A stretch of 64,000 nucleotides of DNA from Candidatus Baltobacteraceae bacterium (lineage in GTDB: Bacteria; Vulcanimicrobiota; Vulcanimicrobiia; Vulcanimicrobiales; Vulcanimicrobiaceae). The stretch is from positions 59,242-123,241 of the forward strand of contig DATJTX010000025.1 of the NCBI GenBank assembly GCA_035502855.1. The letters run 5' to 3'. The notes beneath the pieces are model-generated. The model saw only the letters and a program-made list of their open reading frames with translations. It ran no database searches and was not told the origin of the DNA. Position numbers and translations under genes: made by a program. Numbering within the stretch: position 1 is the stretch's first letter; every line of letters starts with the position of its first letter. Positions 22,301-29,918 of this stretch are shown piece by piece.

Positions 22301-22749
22301 AGATAGTAGGGCCGAGGAACGAGCGCAAGTTTTGCGTCGATGACTTCATAGCTCCACGGCCAGCGCACGCACGCGCGTTCGACGCGGCGCAGAAAGTCGG
22401 TGCGTCCGAGAAACTCGCCGTCGAAGAAGGTCGCTTGATAGATGAAGGGCGCTCCGAGCTCCATCGCCGCCAGCGTCCGCTGCTCCGCCGCCGCGAACGA
22501 TGCGAGTGTCCGCCCGTTCTCGGGCGTAAAGCCGACGATGCCTTCGCCATAGCGTTCGCGGTAGCGCGCGAGCTGGCGCCGTTCGTGCTCGTCGCCTTTG
22601 CGCGCCAGCAGGGCGGCGGTCTGACCGGGCTGCGGACGCTGCAGCTCGCCGCGTGCCGCCAAAGCCTCGAGTTCGATGAGATGATCGCACTCGAGCGCGT
22701 TGTTCAGGTCGCTGGCAGAGAAGACGAAGCGTCCGTCGATGCGCTGCAT
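19327..22749 (-). CDS. RecB-like nuclease / DEDD exonuclease / SF1 helicase fusion (TM0106 type)
   Basis: This roughly 1140-residue protein combines three activities. The N-terminal 270 residues resemble the TM0106 RecB/Cas4-like nuclease, with a VIDAKLAL active-site strand and cysteines in LECDHL and CEICRWYDRC that could bind a 4Fe-4S cluster. An RNase H-like (DEDD) exonuclease follows, with FFDMEGDPL and a late YNADDC. The C-terminal half is an SF1B helicase of the Dna2/Upf1 type: Walker A GPPGSGKST (about residue 750), Walker B FIDEAGQMS, LLGDPLQL, TVDKFQGQE and RNRLNVAISRAQ. It probably acts in DNA repair or in restricting foreign DNA. Start is ATG 22749, with GGAAG 8 bases upstream; ATG 22767 is an alternative. 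Confidence 0.85.
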   Translation of the reverse strand: MQRIDGRFVFSASDLNNALECDHLIELEALAARGELQRPQPGQTAALLARKGDEHERRQLARYRERYGEGIVGFTPENGRTLASFAAAEQRTLAAMELGAPFIYQATFFDGEFLGRTDFLRRVERACVRWPWSYEVIDAKLALVPRPYYLVQLAHYSAHLARVQGTSPQQMHVVLGSGVERPFRVEDFAAYERHLRTRFVARMAQGVPPAYPLEVGHCEICRWYDRCAAQRQHDDHLSLVARIRHDQIARLEENGIATMSALAGPSARRPFGMDEGTFATLHSQAALQVAGRRDGSYVYELLDAPEGAGFELLPRPDDGDLFFDMEGDPLYALERGLEYLFGFHCADEQRYVSFWARTQAQERSAFEAAIDFIRERRARHPGMHVYHYAPYETTALRRLMGFYGTRERELDDLLRGQTFVDLFTVVRQTLRISQPSYSIKKLEPFYGMRRTTGVQRGDDSIVMFETWLAGGDNAILDDIERYNADDCRSTLLLRDWLLRLRAQYQTERGRALAWREVEPSQAPEDDGRSELAAQLLDGLEAPSSLTDLRARDERTRARWLLGHLLEYHAREAKPAYWKYYDRIENADRLVEFDHEALGGLKLRADVPPYKEKRSYVYTYTFPDQLHNLGTDKPYCPHARAGAGTIVSLDDDRNELRIKLSSSICPQELRALIPGMPVQTNEQRKALARIAQAYLDGSLTQSHPATLSLLLARAPRLRTPRATIQPDEIDVRSVGALIADLDGSHVAIQGPPGSGKSTLAAAVIADLLAAGKRIGIVAGGHKAIHNVLEKIESHTAKLGLRFRGIQKYSTTTEGSEYRSSDGASWIATTTSNESFAADHDLAAGTAWLFTRPEMAARYDYLFIDEAGQMSLGDALACSAAARNVVLLGDPLQLAAVSQGSHPPGTDLSILAHLLGPHETIDPREGIFLDRSYRMAPEICSFISHAVYEDRLHAAPVCARNAIDAPLWRGSGLRYIPVEHDGNTRVSEEEARVVTDTALALLRGVVTIGEKAPRPVCSADLIIVSPYNAQRKRIRHRLEEAGLGEIRVGTVDKFQGQEAAVVLYSMATSNEATLPRDLEFLFERNRLNVAISRAQCLSILVCSPALLSVRCSTPEQMELVNLLCAFVERAAPASGQLACNPV

Positions 22750-22770
22750 GCGGTCATCTTCCGACATGGT

Positions 22771-22790
22771 CGTGCCAAGCGCCTGGCACG
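22771..22790. promoter_or_regulatory. Palindrome between divergent helicase and hypothetical gene
   Basis: CGTGCCA-AGCGCC-TGGCACG is a 20-bp perfect dyad with 7-bp arms in the 65-bp space between the helicase start (22749, minus strand) and the next start (22815, plus strand). It looks like an operator for a dimeric repressor able to control both genes. A role as an mRNA hairpin cannot be excluded. Confidence 0.5.
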
Positions 22791-22814
22791 ATCGTGCGCG
22801 AGAATCCAAGCATC

Positions 22815-23348
22815 ATGGATCCAATCCTCGCCGCTCGCCGTCTTCCCCGTCTTGCCGAGCGCGCCATGCGTCAGGCAATCGTCCGCGGGCTGTACGGCGC
22901 GCGCACGACGCCGCGCGCGTTGATCGACGACGCCTTGCTCGCGTTCGAGCGCGCGGTAGCGCAACGGCTCGGTGAGGGCGTGCGTCCGGCGCTGCTGTTC
23001 GGCGAGCGCGACCGGATTCTGCGCGAGTTGCGCGCGTTCATCGAGAGTCCGCTCGCCGCGCGCTTACGTGCGCTCCCGCGCGCGCGCATCGCCGCCGCCG
23101 GTCCTGCCGCGGCGCCGTTCGACGCGATCGTCCGCAACGCTCGCGGCGTATCGTACGCGATCGTCTTGCGGCGAATGCCGCGTGACGGGCTCCGGCTCGA
23201 CCTGCTGCAACGGATCGTCGCTGCCAAAACGACGACGAGGATGCCGGTCGACGGCATCCTCGTCTACGATTTCTCGCGTGCCGCGGTGCGGCTGCTTTCA
23301 GGCCAGGCCGGTGCGCAGCGCGTGCACTGCGACCTGCGTGCGAGCTGA
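22815..23348 (+). CDS. Hypothetical protein divergent from helicase
   Basis: The 177-residue protein begins MDPILAARRL. It is Arg/Ala-rich: a helical N-terminal half, then a segment with FDAIVRNARGVSYAIVLRR followed by GILVYDFSRAAVRLL. The latter pattern (Asp, then hydrophobic strand ending in a basic residue) loosely recalls a PD-(D/E)XK nuclease core, but the expected acidic residue is missing, so this is only a resemblance. It sits head-to-head with the nuclease-helicase gene across a shared palindrome, suggesting co-regulation. Its last 51 bases overlap the convergent LuxR-type gene, so the true end of one of the two might differ. Confidence 0.55.
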   Translation: MDPILAARRLPRLAERAMRQAIVRGLYGARTTPRALIDDALLAFERAVAQRLGEGVRPALLFGERDRILRELRAFIESPLAARLRALPRARIAAAGPAAAPFDAIVRNARGVSYAIVLRRMPRDGLRLDLLQRIVAAKTTTRMPVDGILVYDFSRAAVRLLSGQAGAQRVHCDLRAS

Positions 23349-23795
23349 AAGGTTCATCTTGGCCAGGATGTGCGAGAGGTGATTCTTCACGGTTTTATCC
23401 GAAAGCCGCAACCGAAGGCTGATCTGTTTGTTGGACAGGCCTTCGGCTACCAGCCGGACGACCTGGAGCTCCCGGTCGGATAACACCTCGCGGATGTCGC
23501 GGCCGCCGCAGACCGGGCGTAGGTGGCGTCTCCGCGCCCGCTCCGGCACCGCCGGCGGCAGGCTCTTCACCATAGCGATGAAATCGGCGATCGAGAGGTC
23601 TTTCAGGTCGTGCAGCAGCGCTTCGTCGATGATGACGCCGGCGTTGGTACGGGCGCGTTCAATCGAGGAGGCGGTCGCGGCCGCGTCGATGCCGCTCTCG
23701 AGTGAGAGCAGGCGTGTGATCGCGGTTCGGACCCGCGTGTCGGAGCCGACCACGAGTACGCGCGTGGTGGGCGCCGGATTGGTGACGACGGTCAT
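23298..23795 (-). CDS. LuxR/NarL-type regulator with degenerate receiver
   Basis: The 165-residue protein ends in a clear LuxR helix-turn-helix (LSDRELQVVRLVAEGLSNKQI, then DKTVKNHLSHILAKMNL). The N-terminal part looks like a shortened receiver: RVLVVGSDTRVRTAIT in place of the usual Asp-Asp start, and no convincing phospho-acceptor strand or LTA/K motif. It probably acts without phosphorylation or through protein contact. GGAAGG lies 8 bases upstream of ATG 23795. It is divergent from the large SARP/MalT-like regulator, with 104 bp between starts holding ATTACA repeats and a short GCGCCC/GGGCGC dyad, so the pair may regulate one another. Confidence 0.8.
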   Translation of the reverse strand: MTVVTNPAPTTRVLVVGSDTRVRTAITRLLSLESGIDAAATASSIERARTNAGVIIDEALLHDLKDLSIADFIAMVKSLPPAVPERARRRHLRPVCGGRDIREVLSDRELQVVRLVAEGLSNKQISLRLRLSDKTVKNHLSHILAKMNLSARTQVAVHALRTGLA

Positions 23796-23866
23796 GAGTG
23801 CCCTTCCGTTGGCTCGGCTGGCGCCCTCAGAATACGAGCGGGCGCTTTCCTGGGACTTACGGCCTA

Positions 23867-23899
23867 ATTACAGGTCGATTACAAACCGATTACAAGTTC
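23867..23899. promoter_or_regulatory. Three ATTACA repeats with 11-nt period
   Basis: ATTACA starts at 23867, 23878 and 23889, exactly 11 bases apart, so all copies face the same side of the DNA helix. The array ends one base before ATG 23900 of the large regulator and lies in the spacer it shares with the divergent LuxR gene. SARP/BTAD-type activators often bind phased direct repeats of 11 bp, so this is a good candidate binding site. Confidence 0.55.
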
Positions 23900-26737
23900 A
23901 TGGTGGGTGAGGCGGTCCGGCGTGAGGCGCTTCTCGAACGGCTGGCGCGGGTGGATCCCCGGGTCGTGGCGATCATCGCGCCGGCAGGCTTCGGGAAGAC
24001 CAGCCTGATCCGCCAATATCTGGCCGAGCGCGGCGGCGGCGTGGTCTGCGATTGCGGGCGCGTTCGCGACGACCTCGATTTGGCGCGGCGCCTGATGCCG
24101 GCGCTGGCGGCGGCCGACCCGGCTCGAGCGGGCGATCTCACCCGGCGCGAGCTGCTGCTCGGAGACGGCGGCACGAGCATCGCCGACCGGGTCGCGCTCG
24201 CACTCGAGGCCTGGCGCGAGCCCTCGCAGGATTGCATCGTGTTCGAGAGCGCCGAGGATCTGCTCGCCGCGCCGTCCGCGCGCGACCTCTTGGCACGCAT
24301 GCTGGAAGTACGCCCGCCTGGCCGCACGGTCGTGATTTGCTCGCGCGAGCCGCTGCGCATTCATGTCGCCCGCTATGCCGTGCCGCACGAGATATTTTCG
24401 CTGCGCGCGCCCGATCTCGCGTTCGACGCGAACGATATCCGCAACATCTTCGCGCCCTATGACGTCGACGAGCGGGGGCTGGAGCGGATCGTCCACGTTT
24501 CCCGCGGCTGGCCGATTGCAGTGTTTCTGCTCCGGCGATTTGCGGGTGAGGGACGAATCGGGACGCTGCTCGAGCGGCTCGACGACGTCGCGTTCGACGA
24601 ACTGCACGACTATCTGGCAGACGAGGTGCTTGCCGGTCTGCCGGCGCCGATGCTCCGTGCGCTCTTCGCGTGCGCCGCGATTCCGCAGGCAAACGCCGAG
24701 GATCTGCGCGCCGCCCTCGACGATCCGGCGATCGTCGACGAACTCGCCGAACTGGCCAAGGAGACGGCATTCGTCGAGCGGAGCGACGCCGGCGTCTTCA
24801 GCCTGCATCCATTGCTCGCGGCGCTGTTGCTGGAGCGCGGCGACGAACGCCGGCATGCACTGCTTCGAACGCTCGCCGGCGAGTACGAACGCCGGGGCGA
24901 TCATCAACGCGCGGCCGAATTGCATTTGGCGCGCGGCGACCAGCAAGCGGCCGCGCACGCGCTGGCGGCCTACGAGGTCGCGCGCGATCCCGCCCCGTCG
25001 ATGCGCTATGCGCGCGTACTCTCGGGGTTGGATCGGAACTTGGTGGCGCGCTATCCGCGATTGTGGGGCGTTACCGCGCTGATGCGCATGTTTTGCGTCG
25101 ATAGTTCGGCGCTGCTCGACGAAGCCGAGACCGTCTGGCGAACGCTCTCGCCCGACACCTCCGCGATGGAACGCTATTATGTCTTCGCTTTCCGAATTGT
25201 GTTGATGAGTTATATCGGCAGGATCGACGAAGCGCTCCTTGCCATCGACGAATTCGGCGTGCATACCGGGTTTACGGATCCCCCGAAAAGCACGCTCGAC
25301 GCGCAAGTTCTGTACTTGCGCGGGCTGCTGCGAGCGCGGCGCGGAAATTTCGATTTGGCCGAACGCGATCTCAACGCGGCGCTGCCGCTCGTGGACGTGA
25401 TGGACGTGACCGCTTCCGGCACGTATCTAGCGCTCGGAGCCGATATCGCGCGCGTGCGCGGCGAATGGTCGCTCGAACGTCAATTCCTGGCACGCGCGCA
25501 CGATCGCGCCGTCTCTTCGGGTCTTGCGAATTTCATCGCTTTTGACACCGCCGAATCACTGATTGCCGCGTGGTTCTCCGGCGACCGCGCCGCCTTCAAT
25601 GCGATCGCCTCCGAGCTGGAGAGCACGGTTGCGCACAACGGCATCGCCGGTTTTGCGTATCTCGCCGGCGTCGCGCGCGGTCGTCACGTCGCCCCGACGG
25701 CAGTGGATCTTCCGAAGTTCGTCGTTTTCGGCCATTTGATCGCGCTCTCGCGCTCGCGCGACGAGTCGGAACGGGCAGCGCTGGCGCGTGCAGCGCTCGA
25801 GCTGGCCACGCGCATTCGCGTGCCCTTCGTCGAAGCGCTGGCGGCGATCGCCCTGGCGCTGAGCGATTCGGCGTCGTTCGATGCGGCGGCCGAATCGGCC
25901 CTTGCGTCCGCGGCGCGCTGCGACGCGCCGGCATTCATCCACGCCGTTGATGCATTCCGAAATCAACACGAGAACGTTGGCATGCTCTCGAGTTTCATCG
26001 AGCAGATCACGCGCGATCGCAGCGAAGCGGCACCGCTTGCAATCGAAGTGCTGGCCGGGCGGGTTCGCGTCGAGGGCCGCTCGGTTCATTTGCCGGGCCG
26101 TGAATCGGAATTGCTGGCCGCGTTGGCGCAGCGGCGCGATCCAACCCCGCGCACGCGGCTTGCCGCGATGCTTTGGCCCGATCTCGACGAGTTCGCGTCA
26201 CGCAACGCGCTCAGCGTTTGCCTTCACCGCCTGCGTTCGCATTTGGGCCGCGACGATCTCGTCGAACGCGACGGTGACGGTTATCGGCTGCATGCGGGCG
26301 CATTCGTCGACCTCTGGGAAATCGACCGTGCGGTGATGGCGATGCGCGCCCGCGACCGTCTGCGCGAAACCGACCGCGCGGCGCTCCTGCGGGCGTGGGT
26401 GCGGCTGTGCGAAGAGCGGGCCGGTTCGCTCGAGCGCTGGGAATGGTTCGAACCGGTTGCGCGCCGATTCGACGACCTGCGGACGGCGCTGGCGCACCGG
26501 CTGGCCAACGACGCGCTCGACCGCGGCGATCCCGATGCAGCCCTCGAGTTCGCGTCGAAGGTCATCGGCGATGATCCTTGCGACGAAACGGCGCGCGAGA
26601 TCGCGATTCGCGCCCACCTGGCTGCGGGCGATCGGGCCGCGGCATTGCGGAACTACCGTCAATACCGGGACATCCTGCGCACCGAGCTGCAGGTCGAGCC
26701 GTCCGCCGCGCTGGCGGCGCTCGTGGCGGGAGGATAG
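23900..26737 (+). CDS. STAND ATPase regulator with C-terminal SARP/BTAD-like module
   Basis: This 945-residue regulator starts with a MalT-like NTPase: Walker A APAGFGKTS at about residue 28, and a winged-helix segment with SRGWPIAVFLLRRFAG typical of the family. A long stretch of helical repeats (about 330-740) follows, likely a ligand- or partner-sensing TPR array. The C-terminal 220 residues look like the OmpR-like DNA-binding fold plus bacterial transcriptional activation domain of SARP regulators (RTRLAAMLWPDLDEFASRNALSVCLHRLR, then CDETAREIAIRAHLAAGDRAAALRNYRQYRDIL). There is no LuxR helix-turn-helix. Start ATG 23900 is taken because residues upstream are not family-like, and the ATTACA repeats end just before it. 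The ABM protein gene follows after 6 bases. Confidence 0.82.
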   Translation: MVGEAVRREALLERLARVDPRVVAIIAPAGFGKTSLIRQYLAERGGGVVCDCGRVRDDLDLARRLMPALAAADPARAGDLTRRELLLGDGGTSIADRVALALEAWREPSQDCIVFESAEDLLAAPSARDLLARMLEVRPPGRTVVICSREPLRIHVARYAVPHEIFSLRAPDLAFDANDIRNIFAPYDVDERGLERIVHVSRGWPIAVFLLRRFAGEGRIGTLLERLDDVAFDELHDYLADEVLAGLPAPMLRALFACAAIPQANAEDLRAALDDPAIVDELAELAKETAFVERSDAGVFSLHPLLAALLLERGDERRHALLRTLAGEYERRGDHQRAAELHLARGDQQAAAHALAAYEVARDPAPSMRYARVLSGLDRNLVARYPRLWGVTALMRMFCVDSSALLDEAETVWRTLSPDTSAMERYYVFAFRIVLMSYIGRIDEALLAIDEFGVHTGFTDPPKSTLDAQVLYLRGLLRARRGNFDLAERDLNAALPLVDVMDVTASGTYLALGADIARVRGEWSLERQFLARAHDRAVSSGLANFIAFDTAESLIAAWFSGDRAAFNAIASELESTVAHNGIAGFAYLAGVARGRHVAPTAVDLPKFVVFGHLIALSRSRDESERAALARAALELATRIRVPFVEALAAIALALSDSASFDAAAESALASAARCDAPAFIHAVDAFRNQHENVGMLSSFIEQITRDRSEAAPLAIEVLAGRVRVEGRSVHLPGRESELLAALAQRRDPTPRTRLAAMLWPDLDEFASRNALSVCLHRLRSHLGRDDLVERDGDGYRLHAGAFVDLWEIDRAVMAMRARDRLRETDRAALLRAWVRLCEERAGSLERWEWFEPVARRFDDLRTALAHRLANDALDRGDPDAALEFASKVIGDDPCDETAREIAIRAHLAAGDRAAALRNYRQYRDILRTELQVEPSAALAALVAGG

Positions 26738-26743
26738 CCGGCG

Positions 26744-27076
26744 ATGATCGAGGTGCTCTACCGGTATCGCGTCCATCCTGCGCAGGCGCGCGCCTTCGAG
26801 CATGCGTACGGATCGACCGGTCCATGGGCGATGCTCTTCCGCGGCAAGCCCGGATTCCGGCGGACACGGCTCTTCCGGCACAAAACCGAGCCGGGCGTCT
26901 ATATCTGCATCGATGCGTGGGACAGCAAAGCCGATTACGATGCCTTCCGGGTTGCGCACGCGCATGCGTACGGCCAGCTCGACCGCGATCTGCATCTGCT
27001 CTATCTGGAGGAGTTACTGCTGGGGTATTATGAGGGAGAGGAAGAGTATCGGGCCGCGCTCGATGCCTCGTCCTAG
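26744..27076 (+). CDS. ABM-like dimeric alpha/beta-barrel protein
   Basis: The 110-residue protein reads as an antibiotic-biosynthesis-monooxygenase (ABM) ferredoxin-like fold: MIEVLYRYRVHPAQARAFEHAY, then GKPGFRRTRLFRHKTEPGVYICIDAWDSKADYDAF. These proteins are small homodimers, some of them cofactor-free oxygenases, haem-degrading enzymes or signal-molecule-modifying enzymes; the catalytic residues cannot be named from this sequence. It lies between two large MalT-like regulators, 6 bases after one and 6 bases before the next, and is almost surely co-transcribed with them. It may produce or remove the small molecule that one of them senses, but this rests on context alone. Confidence 0.7.
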   Translation: MIEVLYRYRVHPAQARAFEHAYGSTGPWAMLFRGKPGFRRTRLFRHKTEPGVYICIDAWDSKADYDAFRVAHAHAYGQLDRDLHLLYLEELLLGYYEGEEEYRAALDASS

Positions 27077-27082
27077 GAGCAC

Positions 27083-29728
27083 ATGATCCGACCTGTTCGC
27101 CCTGACGGTAAGATTGAGACCGGCGGGGTTTTTGTTCCGATCGTCCGGCGGCGCGTCATCGACCGAATCGCGTCCGCTGCGATGCAGCGCGTCGTCTTGA
27201 TCGTCGCTCCCGCCGGCTACGGAAAATCCGTTGCGCTGCGCCAGTATCTCGGCGGTTTGACCGATCCCCACGTCTGCTACGACGTGCTTCCCGACAACGC
27301 CGGTCTGCTCGGATTTTTGCGCGGTTTCGCCGATGCGATAGCCGAGATTGCTCCCGATGCCCGCAGCACCCTTGCCGGTGCATATGAATCGAACGCGAGC
27401 GCGCAATCACCCGGGGTCGACCTCGCGCTTTGGATGCACTCGCACCTGCGCGCGTTTCGGGGCGTGATCGCGATCGACGATCTCCACGTCGCGCAAGGCG
27501 ATCGTGAGGTGGCGCGATTCATCACCTCGCTGATCGAACGCACCAAAAGCCGCGTGCAGTGGATCATCGCGTCGCGCGCGACGACGGGATTACCGATCGG
27601 AACGTGGCTAGCCTACGGCGAGAGCGACCTGGCGATCGACGAACACGACCTCAAGTTCTCCGTCGAAGAGGCCAAGGAAGCCGCGCGAACGTTCAAGCTC
27701 GCGGTGCGGGACGAGGAGATCTTCGAACTGCTCCATCTCACCGACGGCTGGGCGACGGCGTTGACGTTCGCGCTTCGCTCGACGACCCGCTCGGTCGATT
27801 TGCGCAACATCTCGTCGATGACGCGCGAGATGATCTACCGGTATCTGGCCGAGCAGGTTTATCAAACGCTCAGCGACGAGGAGCAGCGCTTCGTCGAGAC
27901 GGCCGCACTCTTGCCCGAATTCGATATCGCCGTCATGGTGGCGGCGGGTTTCGATCGCACGCTGGCGTTGATCGAGGATTTGCGCGCCCGCGTCGCATTC
28001 GTTCACGAGTACGAACCGGGACGCTATCGGCTGCACGATCTCTTCCGCGATTTCGCGCGTCGCGAATTCGAGCGGCGCGGCAACGAGGCGCAGCGCCAAA
28101 CGCTCGCGCGGCTTGGCGGAATCCTCGAACAGATGGGACGGCTTCCGGAAGCGCTGCGTCTGTACGTCGAGTGCGGCTCGGCGCAGGATTCGCTGCGCTT
28201 GTTGGCCGAGCACGGCATTCAACTGCTCGACACGGGGTTTGCCGACGAAGTGGACTTCGCGACCAGCGCGTCGCCGAATCTCCAGTATGCGGCCGATCCG
28301 GCGATCGTGGGGCTGCGGGGGCTGCTCGACCTAGCCGGCGACCGGCTCGGCGATGCCGAGCGCAAGATCATGCGGGCGCTGCGTTCGCTCGATCACGGCG
28401 CGTTGTGCGCGGAACTGAGGCTGCGTCTGGCGACCGATCAGTGTAACCGCGGACAAAATGTCACCGAACTGCTCAGTCCGGTTCTTTCCGAAGAGACGCT
28501 GCCTGCAGCAATGCGGGCCTACGGCCAGGCGCTGATCGCGCGCTGCTTCGCGCGCACGAACGATTCGCGCAGAGCGCTCGCGTTGGTCGCGGACGTCGAG
28601 AGGGTGATCGACTCGCTCGATGACGACCAATGGCGATCGCGCCTCTTGCTGCAGCTCTCGATGGTGTATGAAACCATGCACGAGATGGAGGTCGCACGGC
28701 TGATGAACGTCCGGGCGGCCGAACTGAGCTCGCGCATCGCGCTGTGGAGCGTCGCGTCGCGCTCCAACCGGAACCTGTCGCTGATTGCGCTGATGCATGA
28801 TAACGACTCGGCTTCGAGCCTGTGGTTCGCGCAGCAAGCGGCGGCGGCGGCGACCCGGGCCGGCAACTATGCCGATCTGCAATATGCGCTCGTGATGATC
28901 TTGAGCCTCGAAACACGCCGCGGAAACGCCGACCGCACCGCGCAAATCGAGAAACAGCTGGCCGAGTTCAACGGCGGCGAAGGCATCAAACGAGCCGACT
29001 ACATCGCCTCCAGCCAGGCGCACCGGCACGCCTGGGTGGGACGCTATGCCGACGCGCACCGGCTCTTCGGAAGCGTGCTCGACCGGCAGTTTCACGCGCC
29101 CGACCGCGCGCTGGTCCGCGCCTGCTACGCGCTCTGTCTTGCACTCGACGGCCAGACCAAAGAAAGCGGGGCCGCCGTCGGCAAGGCGCTGGCGATCATC
29201 GACGAACAAGCCGGAGCGCCGGGTGCCTACGGCGCGATGTTTTTCGACTTTGCGCTGCTCTTGCTCGTCCTCGCCGAGGTCTTGGCGGGGCGCCACACCT
29301 ACGCGCAGCGCTTACTCAAGCACGACCGGCAAAGTTCGCATGAAGCGGTGAGCTGCATGCTGCGCGCGGTGGAAGAGATCGCCCGCGCCGCAAGGACGCC
29401 TTCCTACGCCCTCGACGACCTCGAGCCGTCGCTCGAAGCGCTGCGCGAGTTCGGATTTGCCGGCTACGGCCACTATCTGCGCAACGTCGCCGACCAGCTC
29501 GAGCGACACCACGAGCCGGAGACGAGCATCGCGCTGACCCCGTCGGAGCTGCGCGTCGTTCGCGATCTCGCGGCGGGATTGACGCCCAAACAGATTGCGG
29601 CCGAAATGGGACGCTCGGTCTATACCGTCCAGACCCACATCCAGAACCTGATCGAGAAGTTCGGGTGCCACGGAAGGGCCGAGGCGATCGCCGCCGCCCG
29701 GCGCAGTGGGCTCCTCGATGAGATCTGA
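27083..29728 (+). CDS. MalT-like LuxR-family STAND regulator
   Basis: The 881-residue protein has the LAL (large ATP-binding LuxR) layout. An NTPase domain carries Walker A APAGYGKS (about residue 42) and Walker B VIAIDDLH (about 130), with a SRATTGLPIG sensor-like segment. The winged helix includes LTDGWATALTFALRS, a long helical-repeat sensor spans about 340-800, and a C-terminal LuxR helix-turn-helix reads LTPSELRVVRDLAAGLTPKQI...VYTVQTHIQNLIEK. Such proteins oligomerise with ATP and an inducer to activate transcription. AGGAG lies 4 bases before the ATG, and the stop of the ABM gene is 6 bases upstream. It shares its NTPase layout with the preceding SARP-type regulator but has a different DNA-binding end, so the two look like diverged relatives. 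Confidence 0.88.
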   Translation: MIRPVRPDGKIETGGVFVPIVRRRVIDRIASAAMQRVVLIVAPAGYGKSVALRQYLGGLTDPHVCYDVLPDNAGLLGFLRGFADAIAEIAPDARSTLAGAYESNASAQSPGVDLALWMHSHLRAFRGVIAIDDLHVAQGDREVARFITSLIERTKSRVQWIIASRATTGLPIGTWLAYGESDLAIDEHDLKFSVEEAKEAARTFKLAVRDEEIFELLHLTDGWATALTFALRSTTRSVDLRNISSMTREMIYRYLAEQVYQTLSDEEQRFVETAALLPEFDIAVMVAAGFDRTLALIEDLRARVAFVHEYEPGRYRLHDLFRDFARREFERRGNEAQRQTLARLGGILEQMGRLPEALRLYVECGSAQDSLRLLAEHGIQLLDTGFADEVDFATSASPNLQYAADPAIVGLRGLLDLAGDRLGDAERKIMRALRSLDHGALCAELRLRLATDQCNRGQNVTELLSPVLSEETLPAAMRAYGQALIARCFARTNDSRRALALVADVERVIDSLDDDQWRSRLLLQLSMVYETMHEMEVARLMNVRAAELSSRIALWSVASRSNRNLSLIALMHDNDSASSLWFAQQAAAAATRAGNYADLQYALVMILSLETRRGNADRTAQIEKQLAEFNGGEGIKRADYIASSQAHRHAWVGRYADAHRLFGSVLDRQFHAPDRALVRACYALCLALDGQTKESGAAVGKALAIIDEQAGAPGAYGAMFFDFALLLLVLAEVLAGRHTYAQRLLKHDRQSSHEAVSCMLRAVEEIARAARTPSYALDDLEPSLEALREFGFAGYGHYLRNVADQLERHHEPETSIALTPSELRVVRDLAAGLTPKQIAAEMGRSVYTVQTHIQNLIEKFGCHGRAEAIAAARRSGLLDEI

Positions 29729-29737
29729 TGAACGGCC

Positions 29738-29782
29738 CTACTTAAAATTCAGTAGTGCCTAGGTCCTAGGGAAAGTCTACTG
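29738..29782 (+). promoter_or_regulatory. Mutually exclusive hairpin arms upstream of peptide ORF
   Basis: CTACT (29738-29742), AGTAG (29751-29755) and CTACT (29777-29781) can pair in two exclusive ways, with the palindrome CCTAGG between the second and third arms. The region follows the MalT-like gene and precedes a small ORF. It could be a conformational switch or operator; no U-tract is present, so termination is not supported. Confidence 0.3.
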
Positions 29783-29819
29783 TGAGAACAGATAGCTCTC
29801 GCTGGAGGCCTGCTCCTAC

Positions 29820-29888
29820 ATGCTGACCGCCGTTCTCGTCGTTGCTCTCGTCCTCGTCGCGGCCGATGCACCCCCCGGCGGCGGTTAG
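29820..29888 (+). CDS. 22-residue hydrophobic peptide, possible signal or membrane peptide
   Basis: A short ORF encodes MLTAVLVVALVLVAAD followed by a Pro/Gly tail (APPGGG). GGAGG lies 11 bases upstream of the ATG. It is almost wholly hydrophobic for 15 residues, like a bare signal sequence or a minimal membrane peptide. It lies between a MalT/LuxR-type regulator and the HD-GYP gene. Possible roles are a peptide signal, a leader for the HD-GYP gene 30 bases downstream, or a chance ORF. I rate it as unproven. Confidence 0.3.
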   Translation: MLTAVLVVALVLVAADAPPGGG

Positions 29889-29918
29889 GCGCATCGCGAG
29901 ATCTATCCGGCGATTTTC

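Noticed and set aside
29755..29770. CCTAGGTCCTAGG palindrome as a transposon end or recombination site
   Set aside because: No transposase, target duplication or second copy is seen nearby; it is more simply part of the hairpin region.
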